Of a stretch of 50,570 nt of DNA, positions 36,389 through 45,075 are shown one piece after another. The first letter of the stretch is position 1. The number at the start of each line of letters is the position of its first letter. The position numbers and the translations under genes were made by a program. Origin of the DNA: Pedobacter glucosidilyticus DSM 23534 (GTDB lineage Bacteria; Bacteroidota; Bacteroidia; Sphingobacteriales; Sphingobacteriaceae); NCBI RefSeq assembly GCF_000425145.1, contig NZ_AULF01000032.1, positions 1-50,570 on the forward strand, written 5' to 3'. The notes beneath the pieces are model-generated. The model did not search any database and was not told where the DNA came from. It saw only the letters and a program-made list of their open reading frames with translations.

Positions 36389-38632
36389 ATGGAATTCTTA
36401 CAAACTAATTTAATTTATGTTGTACCAATATTAGGACTTATTGGTATTCTCGTGATGATTTCTAAATCCATTTGGGTATCTAAGCAGCCTTCAGGGGATG
36501 AAAAAATGACCGAGCTTGCTGGCTACATAGCAGATGGTGCTATGGCATTTTTAAAAGCAGAATGGAGAGTATTAAGCATCTTCGTATTATTTGCAGGTAT
36601 TCTTTTAGCTTACTCGGGCTCAATACATGAAGTTAACGGAAAAGAAATACATTCTAGCTGGATCATTTCTATAGCCTTTGTTATTGGTGCAGTTTTCTCT
36701 GCAACAGCAGGTTATATTGGTATGCGTGTAGCTACAAAAGCAAATGTAAGAACAACACATGCGGCTCGTACTAGCTTAAAACAAGCATTAAAAGTTTCTT
36801 TTACTGGTGGTACCGTAATGGGCTTAGGCGTTGCTGGCTTGGCAGTTTTGGGTTTAGGAGGTTTGTTTATCATTTTCCTCTCCATTTTTGCCGATTTAGG
36901 TGAACATACCGTAAAAACAGCTATTGAAGTATTAACAGGTTTCTCTTTAGGTGCAGAGTCTATTGCGCTTTTCGCTCGCGTTGGTGGTGGTATTTATACC
37001 AAAGCTGCCGATGTAGGTGCAGATTTAGTTGGTAAAGTAGAAGCGGGAATCCCTGAAGACGATGTACGTAACCCTGCTACCATTGCCGATAACGTAGGCG
37101 ATAACGTAGGTGATGTTGCCGGTATGGGGGCCGATTTATTTGGCTCTTACGTAGCAACTATATTGGCAACCATGGTATTAGGACAAGAAATCGATGCTAA
37201 AACTGATAATTTCGGTGGCATGTCGCCTATATTATTACCTATGGTTATTTGTGGTTTAGGTATTATCTTCTCTATCATCGGGACATGGTTTGTAACCATT
37301 AAAGACGAAACCTCTAACGTACAAAACGCTTTAAACCTAGGCAATTGGTCATCTATCGTGATAACCGGAATAGCTTCTTATTTTATTGTGATGTGGATGC
37401 TACCAGAAACCTTAAATCTTAGAGGTTATGAGTTTTCAAGCATCAATGTATTTTATGCTATTATTGTAGGTTTAGTGGTAGGTACCATCATGAGTATCGT
37501 TACCGAGTATTATACCGCTATGGGTAAAGCTCCGGTAGACTCTATCGTACAACAATCTTCAACTGGGCATGCAACCAATATCATCGCAGGCTTATCCGTA
37601 GGTATGAAATCAACCGTAATCCCAATTTTGGTATTAGCAGCTGGTATCATGACCTCTTATTACTTCGCTGGTTTATACGGAGTAGCTATTGCAGCAGCAG
37701 GTATGATGGCTACAACCGCCATGCAATTAGCTATTGATGCTTTTGGCCCTATTGCGGATAATGCCGGTGGTATAGCAGAAATGAGCCAATTACCTCCAGA
37801 AGTACGCGAGCGTACCGATAATTTAGATGCCGTTGGGAATACCACAGCAGCAACCGGAAAAGGTTTTGCTATCGCCTCTGCTGCACTTACCTCACTAGCA
37901 CTTTTTGCTGCTTTTGTGGGTATAGCTGGTATAAATGCTATCGATATTTACAAAGCACCAGTTTTAGCAGGTTTATTTGTAGGTGGGATGATTCCTTTCA
38001 TATTCTCAGCCCTATGTATACAAGCCGTAGGAAGAGCCGCTATGGATATGGTACAAGAAGTACGCAGACAATTCCGCGAGATACCAGGTATTATGGAATA
38101 TAAAGCCAAGCCCGAGTATGAAAAATGCGTTGCTATTTCTACCAAAGCCTCCATCCGCGAAATGATGTTGCCAGGTGCCATAGCCTTAATTACTCCAGTT
38201 GTGGTAGGGTTCATTTTTGGTCCAGAAGTATTAGGAGGTTTATTAGCAGGTGTAACCGTATCAGGTGTGTTAATGGGGATTTTCCAATCTAACGCAGGCG
38301 GTGCATGGGATAACGCTAAAAAATCTTTCGAGAAAGGTGTTTTAATCAATGGCGAGATGTACTATAAAAAATCAGAACCACACAAAGCTTCAGTAACTGG
38401 AGATACCGTAGGCGATCCGTTTAAAGATACCTCTGGCCCATCTATGAACATCTTAATCAAATTAATGTCTATTGTATCTTTGGTAATTGCACCTTACATA
38501 GCCATTAACGCTACTATGCCAACAGCACAGGTTAAAGCCAAAACAGAACATTGCCAAACCGCCATGAAAACTGGCGAGGTAAAAGCATGTTGCGCAAAAC
38601 CTGGTATGGCTGATAGGTTTAAGCATAAGTAA
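36389..38632 (+). CDS. hppA: Ion-translocating membrane pyrophosphatase, predicted K+-dependent
   Basis: 747 aa, about 16 transmembrane helices. It hydrolyses cytoplasmic pyrophosphate and pumps Na+ and/or H+ out. The substrate-binding signature is intact: [20 protein letters not shown] followed by [20 protein letters not shown], and the second acidic block [16 protein letters not shown] and [10 protein letters not shown]. The motif [16 protein letters not shown] has Ala at the position where K+-independent enzymes carry Lys, so a K+-dependent, probably Na+-pumping type is likely (inference). The C-terminal tail is unusual, with two cysteines (KACCAKPGM) and a basic histidine end. Single-gene unit with own promoter and terminator. 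Confidence 0.95.
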   Translation: MEFLQTNLIYVVPILGLIGILVMISKSIWVSKQPSGDEKMTELAGYIADGAMAFLKAEWRVLSIFVLFAGILLAYSGSIHEVNGKEIHSSWIISIAFVIGAVFSATAGYIGMRVATKANVRTTHAARTSLKQALKVSFTGGTVMGLGVAGLAVLGLGGLFIIFLSIFADLGEHTVKTAIEVLTGFSLGAESIALFARVGGGIYTKAADVGADLVGKVEAGIPEDDVRNPATIADNVGDNVGDVAGMGADLFGSYVATILATMVLGQEIDAKTDNFGGMSPILLPMVICGLGIIFSIIGTWFVTIKDETSNVQNALNLGNWSSIVITGIASYFIVMWMLPETLNLRGYEFSSINVFYAIIVGLVVGTIMSIVTEYYTAMGKAPVDSIVQQSSTGHATNIIAGLSVGMKSTVIPILVLAAGIMTSYYFAGLYGVAIAAAGMMATTAMQLAIDAFGPIADNAGGIAEMSQLPPEVRERTDNLDAVGNTTAATGKGFAIASAALTSLALFAAFVGIAGINAIDIYKAPVLAGLFVGGMIPFIFSALCIQAVGRAAMDMVQEVRRQFREIPGIMEYKAKPEYEKCVAISTKASIREMMLPGAIALITPVVVGFIFGPEVLGGLLAGVTVSGVLMGIFQSNAGGAWDNAKKSFEKGVLINGEMYYKKSEPHKASVTGDTVGDPFKDTSGPSMNILIKLMSIVSLVIAPYIAINATMPTAQVKAKTEHCQTAMKTGEVKACCAKPGMADRFKHK

Positions 38633-38651
38633 TGGTTATCAATAATTTTAG

Positions 38652-38686
38652 AAAAGAGGATGTTCTTAAAAAGGCATCCTCTTTTT
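38652..38686 (+). terminator. Intrinsic terminator of hppA
   Basis: Perfect 11-bp stem aaaagaggatg (38652-38662) and catcctctttt (38675-38685), 12-nt loop. It is the compact member of the AGAGGxTG terminator family seen four times in the window. Confidence 0.88.
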
Positions 38687-38727
38687 GTTTGGAACAAGAT
38701 TTTGATGCTTTTGTAATTTTTTCCTTT

Positions 38728-38844
38728 GAATTTTCCCTTTCGAATTTTCCCTTTTGAATTTTCCATTTTGAATTTTCCATTTTGAATTTTCCATTTTGAA
38801 TTTTCCATTTTGAATTTTCCATTTTGAATTTTCCCTTTTGAATT
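38728..38844. repeat. Tandem repeat, eight 14-bp units
   Basis: Eight full head-to-tail units of GAATTTTCCATTTT or GAATTTTCCCTTTT (38728-38839) plus a partial gaatt. Units 1, 2 and 8 have CCC, units 3-7 CCA; unit 1 ends in C. Five central units are identical. No unique spacers, so it is not a CRISPR array. A single degenerate unit (ccttttgaatttt) is found at 49074-49086 at the second accessory locus. Confidence 0.92.
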
Positions 38845-38991
38845 AATTATATATCTTTATTGATAAAGTTAAATCTGCCTTTTGATCATAGTGCCGACTG
38901 GATAATCAATATTTAACTCTTATTGTGTACTGAATTTAATAGGAAAATATGCGCTTGTAGTATTATTAGTTATAGTTTATAAAAACTATAA
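38840..38991 (+). repeat. Leader copy A of the accessory loci
   Basis: Shares with leader copy B (49121-49258) the 20-mer aattaattatatatctttat (38841-38860), a degenerate GA.AAGTT.ATCT just after it, then AAAATATGCGCT (38944-38955) and a terminal AGTTAT (38968-38973); spacing between the two main blocks is 83 nt here and 77 nt in copy B. It ends in a perfect hairpin ttatagttt/aaactataa (38970-38978, 38983-38991). The rest up to 39193 is AT-rich with one inverted repeat accagcc/ggctggt (39114-39120, 39148-39154) and no credible gene. Confidence 0.6.
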
Positions 38992-39193
38992 GGATGCTAG
39001 CCAAAAAATAAATCTTGCTATCAATACTAACAGGTGATTTATTTACCAGACAAAAAAAAATGATTATGACTATTAATTTTACAAAAATATACTGTATTAT
39101 TACATTTAATAATACCAGCCACGCTTCCCATTTGAACAGCGCACCCGGGCTGGTTTTCGATTTTTATAGGGTTAACTTAATTTCAACACGGGC

Positions 39194-40086
39194 ATGAAAT
39201 ACGATAAGTTACCTATTACAGTTTCTGAACAAATAGAAAAACTTAAAGGACGTAATCTTAAGTTTGATAACGAAACAAAAGCTCAAAATTACCTTACTAA
39301 CATCAGTTATTACCGTTTAAGAGCATACACATACCCATTTCAAGATAATTCTAAATCCAACCAGCCTTTAATGTTGAAGTTACATTTGAGCAAATTATTG
39401 AACTTTATGTTTTTGATCGAAAACTACGTTTACTCATTTTTGATGCAATTGAAAAAATTGAAATAGCATTACGAACTCAAATCATTTATCACTTTGCTCT
39501 GAAACATGGTAGTCATTGGCAACTAAAACCCGAGCTTTACAGAGATCCGATGAGATTTGCAAATCATTTAGATAGTTTGCAAAAAGAAATAGACAGAAGT
39601 AACGAAACATTTATTGACCACTACAAAAATAAATATACCAACCCCACAGAACCACCAAGTTGGATGAGCTTAGAAGTAAGCAGTATGGGCTTAATCTCAA
39701 AAATCTTTCAGAATTTAAAAAAGAGTCCAGAAAAAATTGCCATAACCTCTCATTTTGGACTTAAGGATGTTTCTGTTTTAGAAAATTGGATACTTTGCTT
39801 TAGTACATTGAGAAACATTTGTGCTCATCACGGAAGAGTTTGGAACAGAAGACTCATACCAATAAAACTTCCTACTCATCCGACCCATACTTTTTTGAGA
39901 AATAAATCAATCTATACAAACAAACTTTATGCAGCATTATCTTGCATTGAATATGTTTTAAAACTGATAAGTCCAGTTTCTACATTTAATAAAAGACTTG
40001 AAAACTTAATGAAAACTTGCCCTTTGGCACAAACAAAAGAAATGGGCTTTCCTAAAAATTGGTTAGACGAGGAACTATGGAAATAA
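39194..40086 (+). pseudogene. Abi-family (AbiD/AbiF, HEPN-type) gene with single-base frameshift
   Basis: The first part (from ATG 39194; KYDKLPITVSEQIEKLKGR, NYLTNISYYRLRAYTYPF) and the last part (to 40086) are in different frames. Between them, from about 39370, the second frame reads VEVTFEQIIELYVFDRKLR, LLIFDAIEKIEIALRTQIIY, the missing middle of an Abi_2 protein. One T lost in the run after CCAGCC (about 39366-39369) explains it; restoring it gives 297 aa, the normal length. The HEPN RNase motif RNICAH (Rx4H) is intact near the C-terminus. Abi_2 proteins act in phage abortive infection or as RNA-cleaving toxins. It could also be a sequencing error. Confidence 0.85.
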
Positions 40087-40172
40087 CTTATGGTAGCTAT
40101 TAAAAAATAGGATATTAAATAGTGTTTACATCATATACCAAAGTTTTTTAAAGCTAAAATTGCTATTTCTGA

Positions 40173-40328
40173 ATCATTTTACCTTGTTTTTCTATTTTAG
40201 AAATAGAGCTTAGGAATTCAATTGATAATCAATTAAGATGGTGCAAGAATGAAGGACCAACACGAGCTGGCAGAGGCTTCTTGTACTTTAAGCCACAAAT
40301 AAGATCCCTTAAACAAAACATAAGCTAA
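40173..40328 (+). pseudogene. Possible gene remnant without start codon
   Basis: An open stretch of 51 codons ending at TAA 40326-40328, containing RWCKNEGPTRAGRGFLYFKP, with no ATG/GTG/TTG start and a stop immediately upstream. It has protein-like composition (Trp, Cys, Gly, Arg) unlike the AT-rich surroundings, which suggests the 3' end of a lost gene. Not assigned to a family. The rest of 40087-40399 shows no gene. Confidence 0.25.
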
Positions 40329-40399
40329 TTGCGCAATCTTAGATACAGATGTAAGTACTAACTGTAAAAGGTAATTAGCAAAATGTTAGCCTCAAAAAC

Positions 40400-40437
40400 T
40401 TTGTGAATAGAACTATTTGTAATAACTTTGTAATTAC
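40400..40437 (+). promoter_or_regulatory. mazEF promoter with candidate operator
   Basis: TTTG (40400-40403), 19-nt spacer, TAACTTTG (40423-40430) is a full match to the Bacteroidota promoter. The box tttgtaat occurs twice (40416-40423 and 40427-40434, 11 nt apart, one helical turn), the second within the palindrome gtaattac (40430-40437). This fits autoregulation by the MazE-like antitoxin. Transcription would begin near 40437, 14 nt before the ATG. Confidence 0.6.
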
Positions 40438-40450
40438 ATAAATAATAGTT

Positions 40451-40696
40451 ATGGAAGTTTCAATCATTAAAATAGGAAATTCAAAGGGGCTTAGGTTAAC
40501 CAAAGCAATTTTAGAAAAGTACAACATCACAGATAAAATAGAATTGATTCTTGAAAAAGGACAAATCATTTTGCGCCCAATTTCTGAACCTCGTAAAGGC
40601 TGGGATAAAGCATTTCAAAAGATGCATGAAAATGGTGATGACCAGCTTCTAATAGACGATGTTTTTGAGGATGAAAACTTTGAAGAATGGAAGTGA
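40451..40696 (+). CDS. mazE: MazE-like AbrB-fold antitoxin
   Basis: 81 aa. The N-terminal SpoVT/AbrB swapped-hairpin DNA-binding domain is clear: MEVSIIKIGNSKGLRLTKAI, then ITDKIELILEKGQIILRP. The C-terminal part from about residue 50 is acidic and flexible (LLIDDVFEDENFEEWK), as expected of the segment that wraps and blocks the toxin. It overlaps the mazF start by 10 nt, so the two are co-translated with antitoxin first. Regulation is likely through the repeat boxes over its promoter. Confidence 0.9.
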   Translation: MEVSIIKIGNSKGLRLTKAILEKYNITDKIELILEKGQIILRPISEPRKGWDKAFQKMHENGDDQLLIDDVFEDENFEEWK

Positions 40697-41010
40697 AACA
40701 GTATCAGATAGTTTTGGTTAATCTCGACCCAACTTTGGGTAGTGAAATACAAAAAACACGACCTTGTGTAATTATCTCACCAAATGAAATTAATGACAAT
40801 CTAAGAACTGTTGTTATTGCACCAATGACTTCTTCAAGCAGAAGATATCCAACCAGAGTAAAAGTAAAACACAATAATCAAGAAGGTTGGGTTGTAATTG
40901 ATCAAATAAGAACAATAGATAAAATTCGTATCATAAAAAAGTTTGGTTCGCTTACAGAGAATGAAATACTTGAATGTAAACGTGTGATTAGAGAAACGTT
41001 TGTTGATTAA
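40687..41010 (+). CDS. mazF: MazF-family mRNA interferase toxin
   Basis: 107 aa. PemK/MazF fold: YQIVLVNLDPTLGSEIQKTR, PCVIISPNEINDN, LRTVVIAPMTSSSRRYPTRV and DQIRTIDKIRIIKK. The conserved arginine in the QKTRP loop and the serine/threonine of the MTSSS segment, needed for sequence-specific RNA cleavage, are present, so the toxin looks active. It pairs with the overlapping MazE-like gene upstream as a type II toxin-antitoxin module next to a broken Abi gene, in an accessory stretch. Confidence 0.93.
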   Translation: MEVKQYQIVLVNLDPTLGSEIQKTRPCVIISPNEINDNLRTVVIAPMTSSSRRYPTRVKVKHNNQEGWVVIDQIRTIDKIRIIKKFGSLTENEILECKRVIRETFVD

Positions 41011-41096
41011 AGCATGTCTGCCTACATACAATTTTCCACAATTAAAACAGTAAATTCTTAATCTGTTAAATCTCTCAAAACTTCTCCTATATGATT

Positions 41097-41241
41097 TTAG
41101 GATGAAACTATTTCTCTTTAATTAACAAGAGCGTTATAGTAAGATTGGTCATAAGAACACCTTTTAAATATCCTGCTGTTATTGAAAACAAGGCTTGTCT
41201 TTATTAAAGAAAAACCAAATTTTTATTTATTTTCATCCTAA
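41097..41241. repeat. Long-range inverted repeat between mazF and the YdeI-like gene
   Basis: ttaggatgaaa (41097-41107) and tttcatcctaa (41231-41241) are perfect 11-bp inverted arms 123 bp apart. The interior has a small palindrome around acaaggcttgt (about 41188-41198) and no gene. The arms could bound a small mobile or folded element, or be chance. The 262-bp gap 41011-41272 contains nothing else that I can support. Confidence 0.4.
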
Positions 41242-41272
41242 TAAATAAAACATCTATATAAAATCCCCCCTC

Positions 41273-41920
41273 ATGAGTATAGTACTAAACCCACAAGTTG
41301 ATAAATATTTAATAGATGGTTGTATGCGTTGTAAATATGGCGCTACCCCTAAATGTAAAGTCAATAATTGGCGGGAAGAACTTGAGCTACTCAGGCAGAT
41401 TGTTTTAGAAACTGGCCTTACAGAGGAAATAAAATGGGGAGCTCCGGTTTATACCCATCAAGGTAAAAATGTAATTCTGGTAAATGCCTTAAAAGAATCG
41501 GCAAATATTGGCTTTTTTAAAGGCGCTTTATTAAAAGATGAAAATCAAATCTTACAACAACAAGGTAATATACAAGCAGCCAGAATCATCAGGTTTAGAA
41601 GCGTTGATGAAATTGAAAGAGTAAAAGCTATCCTAACAACTTATATACAAGAAGCCATCGTTTTAGAAGAAAGCGGACAAAAAGTAGAGCTTAAAAAAAA
41701 TCCAGAACCTATTCCAGAAGAATTGATAGAGGCTTTTCAAGATGACAAAGCTTTTGAGAGCGCCTTTAACGCATTAACTCCTGGCCGGCAAAGAGCTTAT
41801 ATCATTCATTTCTCGCAACCCAAACAAAGTCAAACCCGTAGCAGCAGGATAGAAAAGTATAAAACTCAAATCTTAAATGGTGTAGGTTTACACGATGAAT
41901 ATAAAAAACGCGTTAACTAA
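41273..41920 (+). CDS. YdeI/DUF1801-type protein
   Basis: 215 aa. N-terminal DUF1801-like domain (LRQIVLETGLTEEIKWGAPVYTHQGKNVILV, residues about 38-70, then a GFFKGALLKD block) and a C-terminal YdeI/OmdA helical segment (PIPEELIEAFQDDKAFESAF, LTPGRQRAYIIHFSQPKQSQTRSSRIEKYKTQIL). The same architecture is annotated as YdeI family or bacteriocin-protection-like; biochemical role unknown. An unusual N-terminal extension has Cys residues in GCMRCKYGATPKC. Cytoplasmic, no signal. Confidence 0.85.
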   Translation: MSIVLNPQVDKYLIDGCMRCKYGATPKCKVNNWREELELLRQIVLETGLTEEIKWGAPVYTHQGKNVILVNALKESANIGFFKGALLKDENQILQQQGNIQAARIIRFRSVDEIERVKAILTTYIQEAIVLEESGQKVELKKNPEPIPEELIEAFQDDKAFESAFNALTPGRQRAYIIHFSQPKQSQTRSSRIEKYKTQILNGVGLHDEYKKRVN

Positions 41921-42062
41921 ATAACTTTAGCTTAAGCTATTGCCATTTTCGAAACACAGATATTACAAAAACATAAACCATAATACTGCAACTTTGTAAA
42001 ATAAGTGATTAATAAAGCACATTAGCTATTATTAAAAACAAACATCATATTAAATTTTTTAG

Positions 42063-42764
42063 ATGAAAACGATTTTATATCCAATATGGCTTTGCTTATT
42101 CATTTTTTCTAGTGTAAATGCACAAACTAAAAATGGGTACGTACTTGAGGCAAAAGATTTTATATCAAAAAGAGAGCAATTATCTGATGCGCCAATTATA
42201 GATGTTAGAACTGCAAAAGAATTTTCTTCGGGTCATTTAAAGGATGCCAAAAATTATGATTTTTCTGCAGGTAATTTTCAACAACAAATATCCACAATAG
42301 ATAAAACAAAGCCCGTATTTGTTTACTGTTTAAGTGGGGCAAGAAGTGCTTCTGCAGCAGCACAAATGCGAGCTAAGGGTTTTTCAGAGGTTTATGAACT
42401 ACAAGGTGGCTTAATGAAATGGCGAAGCCAAGGTTTACCAGAAGTTGGCGAAAAAAGTAAAAATCTAGGTTTAAATCTAACTCAGTTTCAAAATCTTTTA
42501 AATACAGATAAGTTAGTTTTGGTTGATTTTTATGCAGATTGGTGTGCCCCTTGCAAAAAAATGGAACCTTATCTAAAAGAAATTGCAACAGATATGGAAG
42601 CTAAAGTTGTGGTATTACGCATCAATGCTGATGATAGTAAGGAGTTATGTAAACAACTTGGCGTAAGTGCATTGCCTGTTTTGCAACTTTATAAAAATCA
42701 AAACATGATATGGAGCAATATGGGTTTTATTGAAAAGGAAGCAGTACTAAAGCAATTAAATTAA
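42063..42764 (+). CDS. Exported rhodanese-thioredoxin fusion
   Basis: 233 aa with a signal peptide (cleavage near VNAQ, residue 21). Domain 1, residues about 28-125, is a rhodanese: IDVRTAKEFSSGHLKDAKN and active-site loop VYCLSGARS with catalytic Cys. Domain 2, about 135-233, is a thioredoxin: VLVDFYADWCAPCKKMEPYL with both cysteines of WCAPC and the cis-proline in SALPVLQLY. A periplasmic protein that may handle persulfide or sulfane sulfur and reduce it on the same chain. The combination of both intact active sites is seen directly; the substrate is unknown. Confidence 0.9.
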   Translation: MKTILYPIWLCLFIFSSVNAQTKNGYVLEAKDFISKREQLSDAPIIDVRTAKEFSSGHLKDAKNYDFSAGNFQQQISTIDKTKPVFVYCLSGARSASAAAQMRAKGFSEVYELQGGLMKWRSQGLPEVGEKSKNLGLNLTQFQNLLNTDKLVLVDFYADWCAPCKKMEPYLKEIATDMEAKVVVLRINADDSKELCKQLGVSALPVLQLYKNQNMIWSNMGFIEKEAVLKQLN

Positions 42765-42840
42765 AAAAAACTTCATTCAAAATTGCCAATTACCATTTCA
42801 CAAATCTAATAAGAGGCTAAATATTCATAATTTGCGAGCC

Positions 42841-43563
42841 ATGCTAGAGATTATTTATCAAGATGAGTATTTAGTAGCCATCAATAAACCTCATGGTCTA
42901 TTGGTACATCAATCGCCAATAGCCAGAAATGCAGAAGAGTTTGCTTTACAATTGTTGAGGGATCAGCTGCAAAAACACGTATGGCCGGTGCACCGTTTAG
43001 ATAGAAAAACCAGTGGTCTACTTCTTTTCGCTCTAAACAAAGAAACGGATAGATTAATGCAGCAACAGTTTATGGAGAATAAAGTCCAAAAAAAGTATCT
43101 GGCTGTATTACGCGGCCATAGCCCTGATGAACTTTTGATTGATTATCCACTGAAAAAAGAAAACGGTACTTTACAGGATGCCATTACCTATTTTAAAACT
43201 ATAGCCAGAACAGAAATTCCGTTAGCAATAGGTAAACATTCAACTTCTAGATACGCTTTGGTGGAAGCGCAACCACAAACCGGGCGTATGCACCAATTGA
43301 GAAGACATTTTGCTCATATTTTCCATCCCATTATTGGCGATAGACCACACGGTTGCAACAAACAAAACAAGTTTTTTAAAGAACATTTTCAAATGGAGAG
43401 CATGCTATTACACGCTTCCTATTTACACTTTAAACATCCTATTAGTCAGGAAGATATTCATCTAAAGGCCAACCTACAGCCAGAATTTATAAGAACCTTA
43501 AGTTTTTTAAACTTTAACCATCAAGAATTAGAAAAATTATTTGGTGCTCATCTATTTTGCTAA
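42841..43563 (+). CDS. truC: RluA-family pseudouridine synthase, TruC-like
   Basis: About 240 aa from ATG 42841 (an in-frame TTG at 42832 is less likely since homologues begin LEIIYQDE). Signature VHRLDRKTSGLLLFA with the catalytic Asp, then QPQTGRMHQLRRHFAHIFHPIIGD. TruC makes pseudouridine 65 in tRNA. The compact size without an S4 domain and IYQDEYLVAINKPHGLLVH support TruC rather than RluA/C/D. It lies about 75 bp after the rhodanese-thioredoxin gene and about 50 bp before the permease gene; no terminators seen between. Confidence 0.88.
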   Translation: MLEIIYQDEYLVAINKPHGLLVHQSPIARNAEEFALQLLRDQLQKHVWPVHRLDRKTSGLLLFALNKETDRLMQQQFMENKVQKKYLAVLRGHSPDELLIDYPLKKENGTLQDAITYFKTIARTEIPLAIGKHSTSRYALVEAQPQTGRMHQLRRHFAHIFHPIIGDRPHGCNKQNKFFKEHFQMESMLLHASYLHFKHPISQEDIHLKANLQPEFIRTLSFLNFNHQELEKLFGAHLFC

Positions 43564-43611
43564 AATTTAATCTATATTAGATAAACAAACAATCCAAAAC
43601 AGAGATACTTT

Positions 43612-45063
43612 ATGTTTAATAAGAAACCACTAGCTATTTTAATGAAAGAAACGCAGACCGAGGGCGGTTTAAAACGAACCCTTACTGCAAATAATTTAAT
43701 TTCTTTAGGTATAGGAGCTATTATAGGTGCAGGTATATTTACTTTAACGGGTACAGCAGCAGCGCAACATGCTGGTCCGGCGGTGGTATTATCATTTATC
43801 TTGGCTGGCGTTGCCTGCGCTTTTGCAGGCTTATGCTATTCAGAATTTGCATCTATGATTCCTATTGCAGGCTCTGCTTATACCTATGCCTATGCCACCA
43901 TGGGCGAGTTTATTGCATGGATCATTGGTTGGGATTTAATTTTAGAGTATCTGTTTGGCGCCTCAACGGTAGCCGTAAGTTGGTCGGGCTATATGGTTAG
44001 TTTCCTCAAAGATTTTGGTATAAGCATACCTGCTTCTATTGCTCAGGCCCCATATAATTACGATTCTACAACCGGTGTTTTTACTGCTACAGGTGCTGTC
44101 ATTAATTTTCCTGCTATATTTATTGTAGCTATCATAACCACTTTACTGGTTGTTGGTATCAGCGAATCAGCCAAGTTTAACAACATCATTGTGGTAGTTA
44201 AAGTAGCTGTCATCTTATTGTTCATAGGTTTTGGTTTATTTTATATCAATAAAGATAATTTAATTCCTTTTATTCCTGCCTCAGAAGGGCCGGGCGCATT
44301 TGGCTTTGATGGTATAGTACGTGGTGCTGGTATTATCTTTTTCGCTTATATTGGTTTTGATGCTGTTTCTACAGCTGCACAGGAAGCAAAAAATCCTCAA
44401 AAAGATATGCCTAGAGGTATTTTAGGCTCTTTAATTATTTGTACTATCATTTATATTCTGGTTGGTTTAGTGATGACAGGTATGGTTAATTATAAAGATT
44501 TAAATGTACCTGATCCAGTGGCAGTAGCTGTAAATGCAGGTGGCGAAAGTTTATTTTGGTTAAGATTTCCAATTAAAATTGGTGCTATTGCAGGTTTAAG
44601 TTCAGTAATATTGGTGATGCTTATGGGGCAACCACGTATATTTTATTCTATGTCTAGAGATGGCTTATTACCTAAATTTTTCGGGAAAGTTCATCCTAAA
44701 TTCCAAACACCATACATCACCACCATATTAACAGGTTTTTTTGCGATGTTAATGGCAGGTTTTGCGCCTATAAATTTATTAGGAGAACTAGTTTCTATTG
44801 GTACTTTATTAGCTTTTGTTATCGTATGTGGTGGTATTTTAGTGTTAAGGTATACCAATCCAGATATTCCTAGACCTTTTAAAACACCTTTATTTCCGGT
44901 GGTACCAATTTTAGGTATTTTAGTTTGTTTATACTTAATGCAGGGTTTACCTTGGCATACTTGGGAGCGTTTATTAATATGGATGGCTTTAGGTATTATC
45001 ATTTATTTTGCTTACAGCAGAAAACATTCATTACTCAGAAATCCGGAAAAAACAAACGAATAA
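43612..45063 (+). CDS. APC-superfamily amino acid permease
   Basis: 483 aa, about 12-13 hydrophobic helices. TM1 has the ligand-binding glycine-rich segment ISLGIGAIIGAGIFTLTG; TM6 region has FFAYIGFDAVSTAAQEAKNP, both typical of the cationic amino acid transporter/YfnA branch; MGQPRIFYSMSRDGLLPKFF follows. It imports an amino acid by proton or cation symport or by exchange; the substrate is not fixed by sequence. Start at ATG 43612 (MFNKKPL) or at the internal ATG 43642. An expanded hairpin terminator lies downstream. Confidence 0.92.
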   Translation: MFNKKPLAILMKETQTEGGLKRTLTANNLISLGIGAIIGAGIFTLTGTAAAQHAGPAVVLSFILAGVACAFAGLCYSEFASMIPIAGSAYTYAYATMGEFIAWIIGWDLILEYLFGASTVAVSWSGYMVSFLKDFGISIPASIAQAPYNYDSTTGVFTATGAVINFPAIFIVAIITTLLVVGISESAKFNNIIVVVKVAVILLFIGFGLFYINKDNLIPFIPASEGPGAFGFDGIVRGAGIIFFAYIGFDAVSTAAQEAKNPQKDMPRGILGSLIICTIIYILVGLVMTGMVNYKDLNVPDPVAVAVNAGGESLFWLRFPIKIGAIAGLSSVILVMLMGQPRIFYSMSRDGLLPKFFGKVHPKFQTPYITTILTGFFAMLMAGFAPINLLGELVSIGTLLAFVIVCGGILVLRYTNPDIPRPFKTPLFPVVPILGILVCLYLMQGLPWHTWERLLIWMALGIIIYFAYSRKHSLLRNPEKTNE

Positions 45064-45075
45064 TTAAGAAATAGA

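Noticed and set aside
36214..36408. Plus-strand 64-aa ORF between the OmpA gene and hppA
   Set aside because: It runs through a strong terminator and the hppA promoter and overlaps the hppA start.
38494..38822. Minus-strand ORFs with repeated MENSKWKIQ-type sequence over the 14-bp array
   Set aside because: They are simply the translation of the 14-bp tandem repeat (42 bp = three units), and overlap the hppA 3' end and its terminator.
38728..38844. CRISPR array
   Set aside because: Units are contiguous 14-mers with no spacers and there are no cas genes.
39015..39197. Plus-strand 60-aa ORF before the Abi gene
   Set aside because: Low-complexity, no motif, overlaps the Abi start, and lies in noncoding leader sequence.
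41131..41138. GTTATAG after mazF as an integron R' box matching GTTATAG at 38969
   Set aside because: No R'' box CTATAAC and no attC-like palindrome were found upstream of it, and a 7-mer match in AT-rich DNA is expected by chance. So the Abi-mazEF segment is not called a cassette.
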